Assembly: GCA_034509925.1 (NCBI GenBank)
Contig: CM067528.1
Span: forward strand, 6,244,001-6,308,000
Direction of reading: 5' to 3'
Length of the DNA: 64,000 nucleotides
DNA from: Hirudinaria manillensis
Taxonomy: Eukaryota > Annelida > Clitellata > Hirudinida > Hirudinidae
Both the position numbers and the translations under genes were made by a program. A model generated the notes under the pieces. It searched no databases. It was given only the letters and a program-made list of their open reading frames with translations, and was not told where the DNA came from. Below are positions 35,175 through 47,587 of the stretch, piece by piece. Every line of letters begins with the position of its first letter. The first letter of the stretch is position 1.

Positions 35175-35430
35175 TGTTATAACCCTAAAATTATATGACC
35201 CAAAGAATTATGTAAAATTATATGGCGATATAAAATTAGAGCGTTATACAGAGTCTTTGGTTAGGTATGATTATGCAGCTCAGCAAATCTGGAAACGGGG
35301 GGCAGAAAAAAGGGAGAATTAGCAGCTGAAAAGACTTAGGCAATAGGGCCTTCAATATCTTCCAAGCCATCCGAATACTTTCAATAAACCTGACCTACCA
35401 TAATTAGTTTGAGGACCCCGGGTTATTACA
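35175..35430 (+). repeat. 3' LTR of the gag-only element (256 bp)
   Basis: Direct repeat of 33780-34035, preceded by the polypurine run at about 35163-35174. Confidence 0.92.
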
Positions 35431-38194
35431 ATATATATACATATATATAATAAATTATAATTATATAATTAATATAAATAATAATAATAATTGCATCGTA
35501 ATCCAAATGCTTGCCGCACGACATGATATGACTTTACCAAAAAAAGGTTTTGCTCACTGATGCGTTCCAAACTTCTCATCTTATGCATCTTCTGTCACTG
35601 GATAAGCAAAATGATTCAAAATTTTAGGATGCATTTCCAGAGTGGATATTTAAGCAAATAAAATCGTAAAATGTATAATAAAAAATTACGACTTAAATCG
35701 GTTCCATTGTGATTGAAACCAAATATTTTTTTTAGAACCTAATTGCTTAAAAGCGGACAAGAAATTTAAAATTCTGTCGTCAAAGTTTCAATAAAAGTTT
35801 TGAAACTGAATGTCGTGAATCGAAACAAGTCCTCTGAGGAGTAATTACAGTAATGGACACGGTAGGAATTGAGATTTTTAAATTTTTTTTGTTCATTGTT
35901 TTTATTTATTTTGCAGTAAAAGTTTCTGAGACCAATAATGCCTGCTGCTGGTCGAGGGATTTTGATGTTATGATTGATTGTTCTTTTCGTAATTCCAGTT
36001 GTTGTCGTCTTTTATTTTTGAATTTTAAAGATAGGAACATTTTGTAGAATGACATTTTGAATTTCTGAGATTCTTAGTGTCTCGTGTCGTGCACGAAACC
36101 CGTTCGGCCTGCACCACCAGGAATCTCCCTTAGATGGGGTGAGGGGCTATACAAATAAGATCGGTTAGAAGTGCCTTCACATCCTGTTTAAATTTATAAG
36201 GCACTAAAAAGATTGGATAAACGCGTTGGCATTGGTATTTTAGAGCGAGTGAAATTTAAGTTGCAATACAAAAGTGGATTTCTGAATCAGAACCTCAATT
36301 CGATTTCAACGGCATATTTGATAAGAAAAAAGGGACAATAAACGTTGGACTTTTTAGTCGCAAAGTGAAGGGATATTTAAAGGTATTTAGGACGTCTTAT
36401 TGATAAAATGCACGTGAAAGCAATTATTTGTCTGCCATTTGGAAACCGCACCCTTGCTCGGTGATGCAGGATGGACTGCGAACGTGCCATCACCTTCGGC
36501 TTGCTGGAACAGGGACGTAATTGATATTCTAGTGATTATGTAAACGAGATGATATTAAGTTGATAATGAACTGTTGAGATGGTTTTAAAAATAAAGATAA
36601 GTGTAAGTTTTCATAGAGTTGGAACTTTAGACCGTCCGATATGCTTCATTGTTTATTTATTTTGACTTAATTTCAATTGCATTTCCATCCATCTTTAATT
36701 AGTTTTTTTCCGGCAAAAACTGAGCTCAAAAGCAAGGCCAAATTTGTATGGCAGATATTTTCGGTTAAGTTTAGCTGAGGTTGATTTTCAATTCAAAACA
36801 CTTTTTTTGCACTCAAAATTGATTAAAACCTCACATTAATTATACCAATTCTTGTGCTCAGTTATTACAAAGTAGTAATCAAAACCACAAGTCTTTCGAA
36901 GAATCAAATCATGATCTGAGATTACCTTCGTGAGTTTTTAAAATCTTTTATTTTTACTTTGGCTATTAACCAAAGTCATTGATTAATTAAGTTATTGACT
37001 GTCAATCAGTCTATTTGATTGGTCATCATATTTCAAAGCAAATCGAGACACCCGTACCTATTTTTAGCAATTTAAAGACTTCACTAATTTTTTTTTTGCT
37101 CCGCACTCACTCAGACTTCGAAAGGTTACGTTTGATAAATACAATACGGAACGCTGGAATGGGGAATTTGGAAAATATTCTTTGGAATAGTGACAACTAC
37201 GTCTGCATGTCATCTGCTCGACTTTGTATCTGCCTTGTTTTTGAATCTGTCACCGAAATTATGAAAGAAGATTAGATTTTCCAAATTATTTTAAGCATTC
37301 TTGCTCGTTTTCTTGTTTATTCTCAGCCATCTTTTCGATAGAAACTTCATTTCCGATGCATTTTAAAGACCCTTTCTCCTTACTTTAAGTGATTCAATCA
37401 ACTTAGAAGATGAACTTATCAACTCACTAATTAACCAACTTATTAATTAACTTCTCCGACATCGCACTTTTCCTGACTGGTTCAAATGAACGTAAAAACC
37501 TTTTAGCAGCCATTACTATGCCATAAATTATTATGTAATAAACTTTAAAAACAACGGACAGAATGAATTTATTTTTGTCACTTTATTTCGAAACTTTTTG
37601 AAATCAAGTTTTGTGAATGAAATTTCATTCATTTTTGAAAAACCTTTAATATAAAAATGTTATAAATACTCACTAACAACCACCACCATCATCATCGTTG
37701 TCGTCATCGTCATCAATGGGGTCCATTATCGCTATTGCCGCAGTGGTCATCATCTTAAGTATAAGTTCTTTCACCACTGATCGACAATTTTCTTTTTCCT
37801 TCAAACAATAGCTCTTATTTAATTTTTAATTGAATTTTTTAAACGGAGATTTTGGGTGAGCTATTGATAAACAGAGGCTTAAATGGCATACAATAACATT
37901 TGAACCTGCCCTGAGACCAGATTTAAAAAATAATTTTGGACTTCGAGAAAACAAACACAACGGAAATAATTCACTGACCTTCAATGTCCGTCATGGTTTT
38001 CGAGCCAATTGGTCACGCGTTTTTTGGTCAAATCGGGATTTAAAAACATATTATTTTAAATTCAATTTAAATGATCTTTAAAGTGTTTGAGATAAAATAC
38101 TTTCACTCAGCTCGAACACTTCTGTAATCCGGCGTTAGAATGTTGGTTCAATTTGAGAGTTTGTGTTTTTTACACGTGTCGTATTTAGTCGTAT

Positions 38195-38368
38195 GACAGA
38201 TGTAGGGACAGATGGATGAATAGATGGGTGCGGAGATGGATGGATAGACAGATGGATGAATAGATTGGTGGAGTGATGGATGAATAGATGGGTGCAGAGA
38301 TGGATGGATGGGTGGAGGATGGATTGATAGACAGATGCATGGACAGAGGGATGGATGGATAGACGGTA
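38195..38368. repeat. GATG-based minisatellite
   Basis: Repeating AGATGGATGAATAGATGGGT-type units with GAT/GGAT variation. The minus strand reads as IHPS-like repeats, a by-product of the tetranucleotide. Confidence 0.75.
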
Positions 38369-39781
38369 CTTCGGATGGCAATCGAGTTAGGTTAATGCTA
38401 ACAACCCAAGCAATATGACAGCTGTTCCAAACCACAGTATTGTTTCATATTTACTAATTCTCTGTTCATACACCAATTAATCGTGATAGTGAAAGGTGAT
38501 TATACCTCTTATGACATGAATAAATACTAAATACTGAATATAAATCCGTCTGCATCTGATGATCCAACTCTTGTAAATTGCTAGGGATGTCTTCCGCAGC
38601 AGTCGTTGACATGTTTGACAATTTGATGTCCTTGTGGTAAACGTGAAGCTGGAGTCTCAGATGAAAGACATGTTTGATTAAAAGTCTGAAATGTGTTTGA
38701 GACACGTGGAATGATCAACAGGCGACCTTTTTTTGAAGTTCATCAATACTTGAATTTGCCTCTCAATTTACAAGAGAATTAAATGAGTTTTCTTTGTAAA
38801 ACAGAAAAAAAATATCAAGGCTAAAATATTTTGAATTCATGTTTTCAAAGTTTTTGTGAAAATATTCTATAAAAGATGTTTATGCTTTCTAGCGATGACG
38901 ACGACGATGAAGCACAGTTTGGAAGCCTTTTAGATTTTGTGGTGAATTTAGTTTTTTAATTAAACAAAATCTTTTCAGCTGAAATTAGCTCCTTGAAGTG
39001 AATGCTTTGGACGATAGGAAATGACTATTAATTTAATAATTTAAGAAATTAATTTAATTATGTATTTAATGATGAAAATATTTTAAAAAATAGTTTAATG
39101 ATTTGGTGTGGATAGGATGCTGTTCTGAGTCGATATTAGAATTAAATCGAAGATGGATTGGTTTTAGTAAAGAACCATTTTTCAAAGTTTTCTAATCAAT
39201 ACATTCGTAATAATCGACCTCTTTGTACTATGACCGGAGTTCAAAGTTTAAGTTGTTTTGTTCAAAAATGAAAATTAATTAACAATAATATTTCAAATAA
39301 CAATAAATAAATTATATTCAAAATATTTCAACGAAAATGGCAACGATAGCAGTTGCACTTTTATATTACGCTAAACGTTTATGAAGATTTATTCGTTACT
39401 TTCAGGAGAATTTATTTTATTTCTCGCAGTTGAATTAAACCGGAAGTCATGCTCCCTTATCCGCTTGCATCGTGTTATTCATTTGCATTCATTGCACCTG
39501 CATGAGATTGCATCTATAAATTGCCTCCTTATCAACTACACAACGCGCACTACACAACTTACTCTGATCATTCAGCGATCCTTCTATGTTGGATATAAAA
39601 AAAATTATGAATATTTGGAAAAGTAATTTTAAAATTTGTTTTCTAGGAATTAAAAAGAAAAGGAGTTAGTTAAGTGTACCAGAAATACCAGAAAAAATTG
39701 ATCTTTAGGAGGATAATCGTCTGGGCCATCGCCATGTCCGAGTGAAATGGATTGCCATCAACATAATTAAAGCTTAATTAT

Positions 39782-39886
39782 TTACAATATTAATTATTTA
39801 ATTAATTACAGTATTAATTATTTAATTAATTACAGCATTAATTATTTAATTAATTACAGTATTAATTATTTAATTAATTACAGTAT
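39782..39886. repeat. 24-bp minisatellite, about 4.3 copies
   Basis: The unit TTACAGTATTAATTATTTAA plus TTAA is repeated at about 39782, 39806, 39830, 39854 and (partial) 39878, with only single-base variants (ACAATATT, ACAGCATT). Confidence 0.85.
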
Positions 39887-39984
39887 TCACAACGCATATT
39901 AATATGAAGATTAATTGTACTTTTCACAATACACAACAATTCGTAAAAAATGGTTTAACGGACGGATAGTTAGATGGAAGGTAT

Positions 39985-40075
39985 GACACCGACACCATCA
40001 TCACCATCATCATCATCATCATCACCTTTATCACCATCGTCATCGTCATCATCATCATCACCACCGCTACCACTA
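39985..40075. repeat. (ATC)n-rich microsatellite
   Basis: Runs of CATCATCACC and CATCGTCATC. Purely low complexity. Confidence 0.75.
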
Positions 40076-41988
40076 CCAAGACTTAAATTTTAATAAAATC
40101 TTCCCTTTCTTAAATGGCCTCATTTTTAAAACGGATACGTCCATGAAACGTGGAATCAGAATATTTTGACACATTTCTTTGTTAAAAATAAAAAAATGTA
40201 ATTCCACGTGAACGAATTAAACTGTGTTTTGTTTAAAGTTAAAAAATAAGGGGACCAGAACAACGTGAATTAACATTAATTTACATTTAAACGATTTGAT
40301 TTTCTTTGGTTTTTCCAAAGATTGGAGGACATGAGTGAATGAGTGAGGGATTGACTGATGAGAAAATGATTTAAAGAAACCACTGCGTTTGATCAAAATA
40401 AATGTTTTAAATTAAATAATTTAATTAATTATTCTATTTGAAATATTTCTTGTGCCACCTTATTCCAGTTATAGCGCAAAACCCATTGTTATGACTTTCC
40501 ATTGAATGGGAAACCTGCTACCAGGGACAGGATTTCTGCGGACTTGAGACGAATATTCGAGTTTTGTGTCTCTTAAAGTCGTACAAAATTCAACGAATAA
40601 TTGTAACTATTAGGTAACTTGAATGGAACATTAATCGATGTCTTCTGTTAACAGCGATTTATTGCAAACGATACAATAAAAAAATCCCTTAATCTATTTA
40701 ACTGAAATGTTTTTAAAACAAGAAATAAACGTGTGATTTTTGAAATGCGAACTCATTCTTCGCAAGCAATTTATTACGTGACTTGAAACCATAATCGTGT
40801 GGCGTATGATTCGTGAAACTGAAATTGAATCTCCGCCTTCCTTGAAAAGCTATTTTTGATGCCGAACAACAACAACTCTAAAAGATCAAATCCGACAATA
40901 TTTTCGTATTTTTGTTTTTGGTTATTATCTTTTAAAATCAAGAAATCATCAAATATTCAGGAAATACGAAGATGGAACGCTGGAATCCATGAAGATTCAA
41001 TCAGTGCTTCGATGAGCACGTGGAAATTTCCAGGACATTCGGACGGATTCAAAATTTCCAGGACGGCAAAAGTTGATTTTCAATCAAAAGCATTTCCTTC
41101 CTTTTGTTATTTGTTATGTGCGTTTGCCGTAAAATAAGATCACTTTATCTTGTGGTTGGTGAGGCATTTGTTTTTCGTGAATGAATTTATTCTTTTATTT
41201 TTCATTTGTTAATGCCGGAAGAGGGATTTAATAAATCTACAATCTTACTGTCGAACGAATGCTTCATTGAAAGACGTTGAAAAAAGCTTTGGATTTGTAA
41301 GGATTTTTTTTTAAAAACTTTCTTTCGATATTCAATCTTCAGAAAAGGAAATATTCGTTTGAAGTAGAAGCGTCAATTTTATTAATTAATTTGTAATTTA
41401 TTATTTAAATACAAAATATGCGCGTCACATTCTTCCGTGGTTGTTGTTATTGCACCCATTACAATATTACTATTATTACGAAAATTATTAGATTTATTGA
41501 TAAGCCTGTATTTCGAATAATTTTATTGCGGTTTTGTACGTGACAAAAAAATCAGAAGAATGAATGATTAACAAGCTAAAATAATATTAGTTAAGTGCAT
41601 AACCATCTTCGCATGTTCATTAACAATGCATCTCCGTGGCCTCTGAAAAGCAATTTGGCAGCACTGTGGGATATAAAAGAGAATGAAGAAAAAAGCAATG
41701 AATGGAAATCTATAATTGAGCAGGAATGGATTTTTATTTATATTTCTCTCTGCCAATTAAGTGCCGAACAAATCCAGTTGTGCCTGGTATTTTAAACTTT
41801 ACAAAAAGAAGGCTTTTAAATGGTAAACGTGGCAAAATGAAAGCGAGTTTCTTTCTACGTTTCCGATATTTTGAACATTTTCCAATAAAAAGTATTAACT
41901 TTAAAAAAAACAAAACAAAAGGTAGTCATGATGTGAACGAAAGACATATCTGCCATTCAAATAGATATATATTCAAGTATGTATATAT

Positions 41989-42163
41989 TGTTGGATCCCT
42001 GACATTAATTAATTAATTATTTAATTAATCTAGCGATTCGAGTCATTAGGCAGTTCCGATCAGGACAAGCAATCGACCAAATCGTCCAGCCGTATTTGCC
42101 ATTAGTTAAATCCAATAAAGATATCCTTACGTTAATTAATTCATCAGACCCCGGGTTACAACA
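41989..42163 (+). mobile_element. Solo LTR (175 bp) related to the gag-only element
   Basis: Starts TGTTGGATCCCT, ends GACCCCGGGTTACAACA, and is flanked by ATAT on both sides (41985-41988 and 42164-42167). The end shares GACCCCGGGTTA with the LTRs at 33780 and 43760, and the start shares TGTTGGATCCCT with 43760-44058. Shorter than its relatives, probably a distinct subfamily or internally deleted. Confidence 0.75.
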
Positions 42164-43759
42164 ATATATATATATATATGGTTTTACTGTACATATATCA
42201 CATGCATTATATGTGCACATGCAATATATATTATACCCATATAAAATAATAAGCCTTGCAATTAAGAAAATATAGAATGGATAATATTATCAAGAGGTTA
42301 TCAGGGTTTCGACCCCTGCAGTAACCCCAATGTATTGTAAAAGGGGAACGTAGTTGGATTATTCGCGTTTGATTCAATTATAAAATTACGATTAAATTAC
42401 GATGGGCGGAGATGCCCTTTGGTGGGCGGAGTTAATATATCTAAAATGAATATTAATAATGAAAAATGAATAATAATAATCAATAGTAATCTTCGAAGGC
42501 TTTAACTCGTGAAAATGTTAAATAGCGATGGCAACAGCGTGAAGAATGGAAGAGCCAAACATGCATAATTCTGTGGAGGACCCAGCAAACCCAGGGCCGA
42601 AAGTCTGTGCCCGTGCGTTAACCCGGCATCCAAGATGGGTTTCGAACACACGCTGCTACGTCCGTGGCAGTTAAAAATCGAAGTTACGATACTAAGCGGA
42701 CCAAACTACAAGATAATGATTATGACGACGGCGACGATTGCGATGATGATGCTGAAAAGGATAAAATAGACGGTGTTGTGAATTGAAGAAGTGTGATTGC
42801 AGTGTTTTTGGGAAGCATGGTTTTACTGAAGGTTAAACGCGGAATGACCATTTTAGTCATAGCGGAAATTACGGTCGTCGCGGCTTTTTTTTTGTAAATT
42901 TTTAATCAAAGGCGGTCCAAGTTATGCGGAAAAATTGGACAAAATTGCCACATCAATTTGGCATAATTTTTAGCGTAAAAATCGCGAGGATTATAAATTC
43001 TTTTGAACGAACATTTTAGCGCAGAATCATTTCTGTGGCGACAGTCGCAATAAAATTTTTTTTACATCCAACGAAGGAACAAAATTGCCAATTAAAGGTG
43101 AAATTCTATTTATTATTTTTTTAATTTTTGAGAATTAATCAAAAGCAAGGTGCCAAGTCAAAGGCATAACTTTGTCTAATTGAACCTGAAGAATTCATAG
43201 CAACAGACTCTTCCAATGACTCAAAAAGCATCCGATGATGAATCAGGATTTCTGTTGTAATGCAGCTTAAAAAGGCCAATATCAGACTTTGAATTGAAAT
43301 GCAAACAATTCTAAGGCTTCTAAAAATTTTATTAAACCATTTTTTAAAAAAGGCTTTGGATTTATATTAAATAATAGTTTCAAATTCAAATCATCGAATA
43401 AAATCCAATCCTTAAATAAAACTAAAAAATGAAAAAAAGGAACCTTTAATTAAGAAGGCTTTTAAAATTTAGAGTTATACCTGGGTGACGTGTTCAAGTC
43501 ATTTTGTCTCAGATGATTCAGATGCACGAAGGCAAACAGCGAATCCAGTGATGGAGAATTTCACTGACGCATCCTAAAATTCAAGATTCCGTTTCAATGT
43601 TATTTCCTAATTTGATTTATTCCTTTGCTGGTTTGTTCCAAACATTCACATCTGTTTGTCGTTTTAATATTAAATTTAAAATAATTATTATTAATAATAT
43701 TACTATTTTCAATTTTTATGGATTAAAAGTTAACAATTAATTAATAATAATCTTAATAA
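42164..43759. other. Intergenic region, nothing firm
   Basis: Holds two short stretches with a Pol III B-box-like GTTCGAAACCC or GGTCGAAACCC on the minus strand (about 42305-42320 and 42640-42655). This might reflect an old tRNA-derived SINE, but no A box or boundaries were found. Confidence 0.35.
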
Positions 43760-44058
43760 TGTAATAACCCGGGGTCCTCAAACTAATTATAGAAGGTCAG
43801 GTTTATTGAAAGTGTCAGATGGCTTGGAAGATGCACAATGCTTCAAATGTCTAAGTCTTGAAATCTGCTGTTTCTCTAACTCTCGCTCTGCTTTCCGAGA
43901 TAAATCCATTTGTCGAGGTGCATAACCAAAGAGTCTGAATAGTACCAATTAATTAATTATAAAATTATATTGCCACTAAATTTAATTAATTACTAAATTA
44001 ATTAATCGGCAATATAAGTTTAATTATTCTTCAATTTACTGGATCTAGGGATCCAACA
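43760..44058 (-). mobile_element. Solo LTR (299 bp), minus orientation
   Basis: In element sense it starts TGTTGGATCCCTAGATCC and ends GAGGACCCCGGGTTATTACA. ATAA lies on both sides (43756-43759 and 44059-44062). It includes an ATTAATTAA-rich inverted repeat near its 5' part and AATAAA before the conserved end. Its 3' half matches the LTR at 33780, with differences. Confidence 0.8.
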
Positions 44059-44062
44059 ATAA

Positions 44063-45607
44063 TTTTCCAAAGTTTTGTTTTTATTTTGCAGCAAAAAGTG
44101 TTGCTGACAGTTTTTCGAATAAAAAACTATTGCAGTTTCTAGAATTGTCTCTCATTTTAAGACCATTTAGTTGTCCAGTTTGGTAAACTGCTACTTAGAG
44201 ACATTGTGAGGGTGTCATAACCAATGAATTTTTCATAAATTAGGTAAACAAGTTCGATTTTAGAAACTTGAAGCACTCGAAAACAAATAAGTTTCATATT
44301 GGTCATCAGAATACCTGAGTTATTCTGTGTCTTGCTATTCTAGACTTGCTGGACATCATTGCTATTCAATGCCAACTTGCATTTATTAACAATCTTTGAC
44401 TATAAACAACACATCACCTTATAACGCAAGGACTGACAAATAATGGCAAGAATTCAAAAAAATGTAATAATCGATCAATATCAATATTTAAAATAAAAAA
44501 TATTTTTAAGCCTCATATTTTCTCTTGATAAAGTACTTGTCATGTTTTTGCTCTCAGACTGGCATAAAAGTTGTATTGTAGTGCATAAATTATAAACTCA
44601 TAACTTTTTGAAGAAATCGGATTTGAATGAATCTGCCTTGTGGCAGATTTCTTTCCATATTTCTTGAAACATTTTTATGCCTAATGGAATTGGCCATGAA
44701 CGTATAAGAAGAAGAATTTTTATTAAAAAACATTTATGCAAAAGTTAAAAAAATCTGTTAATAATATCTTCAGAATGCCAAAACTTAAAGTGACGGGACG
44801 ACTATACTGTGTACAGTAAATTTGCAACCTGTTTTTGTCTTTTGTATTAAAATTACTTCGGACGAAATCAGAATTAGCTTCTGAACAGATTAAATTGCCA
44901 CGGTTTTATCCATTTTAATTTGTTTATAATAAAGCATTAGCATCGCTTCATGGCTCCAAAATCTAGAAATTAATTCGATAGTAATTGGTTTACTACGAAT
45001 ATATACAATTCATATATCCAAGGCAATATTTAATGATTTCTGATTGACCTCATTTTGTGCAATTAAACATTCCTGGAATGATCAGATCCGATAATCTGAG
45101 AAAAACCATATGCTGCAATTTTATATCCTAAAATTTCTTGGAAGAGAAATGCTTAACAAACGAAGGCAATTTGTTTGATGTCGTCAAAGACAAAGGATTG
45201 ACAAATTGAATAAAAGAACGTATTTCTAATCATTTCTAAAGAAAGGAAAATATCGTGATTTAATGCTAAATTATGGCTGTCGAAATTTTCCTTTTAACCT
45301 AAAAATACAAAATAACATACAAAATAACACAAATAATATGTCAAAGTCACTCCAAACGGTGCTTCAAAAATCCTTGGCATCCTTGCCTGGCATCGCCGCT
45401 GGAAAAATAAATCCAGGATAGAAGTTAAATTGAGACAATCATTTTAAAAAGGAAATAGAAAAAAGCTCTTTGAATTGAAATTAAGTATTATTAATTGGAA
45501 TTTTATCAATTTGTACCAGATTTTGAGCCAACGAATGAGCGCAAAACTCCTGCAATCCATCATTCTTAAAGCGAACTTAAAGAATTCTTAAAGAAAATCG
45601 AACAGCA
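44063..45607. other. Upstream region of the GPCR gene
   Basis: AT-rich, no exon or repeat recognised. The coding ORF downstream opens with an ATG at 45608 preceded by AACAGCA. Confidence 0.4.
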
Positions 45608-47587
45608 ATGAAACATTTCGAAAGATTATTCAACACTTCGAATCCCGAAGGTCAGATGATATTCTTGCACCTCCTCAACTTGTCGAGGTTCGCCGGTCTT
45701 GTCAACGAATCGTCGAAATTCGGAGCAGAAAAGATCATCAGCAACTTGGAATTGTACCTCACCCCCGTCATCATCGTGGTAGGAATCCTCGGCAACGCCT
45801 TGTCATTGGCAGTATTTTCTTTGACTCACTTGAGACAGATATCATCGAGTCTATTTTTAACCACTCTCTCGGTGGCCGACATACTCTTCCTGAGTTCGTT
45901 GGCATTTGTTTGGTTAGAGAAAGTCAACGTACTGCTTTATACGAGCCACGGCTGGTGCCCTGCCGTCATGTACGTATCCAGGGTATCGGGGTGCGTGGCC
46001 GCTTGGAGTGTCGTCAGTTTTACGGCCGAAAGATATGTGACCGTCCACTACCCTTTACTCAAGGACGTCATCTGCACGAGGAAGAGAGCGAGCTGCGGGG
46101 CAGTTTTTATGTTGGCCGCCTCTTTCGTTTTCTACACCTACATAGCTTGGTCCTACCAGGTCATACCCCTGAGAGGCATAGGCAAATCCCTCTGCAGTCC
46201 GGTGGCACGTCACCCGTACTTCATGTCCGCCATGATCGGGGCAGACACGCTTCTGTCTTGTCTCATTCCAACCGTCGTCATCGTCATTCTCAATGCCAGC
46301 ATTATCTGCAAAATACGCAAATATCAGAAGCAGAATCACAGGGTTGCTTTGTGCTACTGCTCGAGACCTTCCGGACGTTCGTTTGCAACTTTCGCGCCAA
46401 ACTTTTGCAAAGGAAACATGGTGGATAACTTCGAAGGCCATGTGAGAATCAGATTCGCTGGTCAAACCCATCTAAGGGAGTATGACTCAAAAAATAACGA
46501 GTTCCGTTGCGCAGTCGAGTCCCAAGCCTCGAAACAGAATCGATTAAAAGACGAAGCGGGAGTCTACCCGATTAGAGAATGCCGGAATTCCAATAAACTC
46601 TCGTTAACAGGATACCCCGTCGACCATGAACACGTAAAGAATCAATTCCCCAGGTCGAATGGTTTCAGCAAGTCTCAACATCTTCGTTGCTACCACTCTG
46701 CAAGGCATTTCAGCTACCATGGCGTGGAGCGCGACATCGGCGAGTCTCGGGAAAGATACTTCTTCCGTGGATTTCGCTTGGCAAGTTCTGAATTCCAGCG
46801 AATGAGCATCAGCGATCGGATCGGCGAAGAAAATCCCATGGAATCACGCAGGTCGATCCGGTCCAGCGGTTGTTTTGAAATCGGAGAAGTCCTCGCTCAG
46901 TCCCCTAATAAAGAAGCGAATTGTTTTTCAAAGTTTCGCAAAAGAAAAATGCAGAAAATTTACGCCACGTCCATGGAAACAGGTGTGGACAAAAGATATC
47001 GAAGATCGAGAACGGCCGACGACATCAACATCATGTCACCGCCGACTCAAAGAAATTCTTCTTCTATGCCTGGAAGACGCATCGTTTGCCCTTGGACGCT
47101 TCCGGATCCAGAGAGTAAAGAAACTCCCGCTAAATTGAAAATCACAATCAAACGGTCGGCGCTTAGAATGGTCCCAGGTGGCGGTGCGAGTCCCGGAGAT
47201 GACAGATTGAGGAAGGCATTGAAAAGTCGAAATCAATACAGAACTGCCAAGATGCTTCTCACGTTGTCCAGTTTAACGGTGTTGCTGAATTTGCCGACCT
47301 ATGCGTTCAGAATCCAGTCGGTAATCTGCGATCTCATCGGATCTTGTCGCCACTTCTATCAGCTCAGTAGAATATCGCAGCTTATTTATTTCCTCAACTT
47401 TGCCGTCAACTTTTTCGTTTATAACGCCTGCGCCAGGCAATTCAGGGTCGAATTGGGGAGACTTTGTTCGAAATCGAAGCTCAAGTTCGTTAAGTTTTTT
47501 ACGTTTGTTCACAGGACATTGAAGAATTACTGGAACGAAAAACCCGCATTTAAGAAACCGAAATGTGGATTTTGTAGTTGGAATTGA
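45608..47587 (+). CDS. Rhodopsin-like GPCR, orphan neuropeptide-receptor type, intronless
   Basis: 659 aa in one exon. Extracellular N-terminus of about 48 residues with three Asn sequons (NTS, NLS, NES). TM1 about 49-72 (GILGNALSLAVF, with the conserved GN), TM2 with LSVAD at 87-91, Cys117 at the top of TM3 and Cys196 in ECL2 for the usual disulfide. TM3 ends with ERY at 141-143 in place of DRY. TM4 and TM5 follow at about 162-184 and 205-233. The third intracellular loop runs from about 234 to 545, over 300 residues, rich in Arg, Ser and basic clusters. TM6 is about 548-570 with LNLP in place of CWxP; TM7 is about 585-607 with NFFVY in place of NPxxY. The C-tail is basic with Cys near the end. 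Features fit a class A peptide receptor related to the FMRFamide/thyrotropin-releasing type, but the ligand cannot be told. Higher G+C than the surroundings, as expected of coding DNA. Confidence 0.88.
   Translation: MKHFERLFNTSNPEGQMIFLHLLNLSRFAGLVNESSKFGAEKIISNLELYLTPVIIVVGILGNALSLAVFSLTHLRQISSSLFLTTLSVADILFLSSLAFVWLEKVNVLLYTSHGWCPAVMYVSRVSGCVAAWSVVSFTAERYVTVHYPLLKDVICTRKRASCGAVFMLAASFVFYTYIAWSYQVIPLRGIGKSLCSPVARHPYFMSAMIGADTLLSCLIPTVVIVILNASIICKIRKYQKQNHRVALCYCSRPSGRSFATFAPNFCKGNMVDNFEGHVRIRFAGQTHLREYDSKNNEFRCAVESQASKQNRLKDEAGVYPIRECRNSNKLSLTGYPVDHEHVKNQFPRSNGFSKSQHLRCYHSARHFSYHGVERDIGESRERYFFRGFRLASSEFQRMSISDRIGEENPMESRRSIRSSGCFEIGEVLAQSPNKEANCFSKFRKRKMQKIYATSMETGVDKRYRRSRTADDINIMSPPTQRNSSSMPGRRIVCPWTLPDPESKETPAKLKITIKRSALRMVPGGGASPGDDRLRKALKSRNQYRTAKMLLTLSSLTVLLNLPTYAFRIQSVICDLIGSCRHFYQLSRISQLIYFLNFAVNFFVYNACARQFRVELGRLCSKSKLKFVKFFTFVHRTLKNYWNEKPAFKKPKCGFCSWN

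Larger units (their letters stand above)
33780..35430 (+). mobile_element. Gag-only (TR-GAG-like) LTR retrotransposon encoding a SAP-type protein
   Basis: Two 256-bp direct repeats, 33780-34035 and 35175-35430, start TGTTATAACCC and end GGGTTATTACA. They look identical by eye. Directly inside the left LTR is TTGGTGTCAGGAGTGGGAT, a primer site complementary to the 3' end of a tRNA-Leu. Just before the right LTR is the polypurine run AAGGAGGGGGCAA. The interior has one ORF and no pol. The structure is that of a non-autonomous element mobilised in trans. Identical LTRs and an intact ORF indicate a recent insertion. Related LTRs lie at 41989-42163, 43760-44058 and 57325-57461. Confidence 0.9.
35435..41988. 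other. Gene-poor intergenic region
   Basis: No convincing exon over 6.5 kb. It contains the IHPS-coding minisatellite at 38195-38368, the 24-bp minisatellite at 39782-39886 and a CAT-rich run at about 39985-40075. A 64-codon ORF at 35853-36047 (hydrophobic start, five Cys) has no support beyond its composition. Confidence 0.5.

Noticed and set aside
35853-36047. Small ORF with a signal-peptide-like start and five Cys
   Set aside because: Only 64 codons, no splice partner, no family resemblance, AT-rich context; cannot be supported as a secreted peptide gene.
38148-38435. IHPS-rich 95-codon ORF
   Set aside because: Translation of a GATG minisatellite.
42300-42660. tRNA-like B boxes suggesting a tRNA gene or SINE
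   Set aside because: No A box, no cloverleaf and no poly-T stop found at the right distance.
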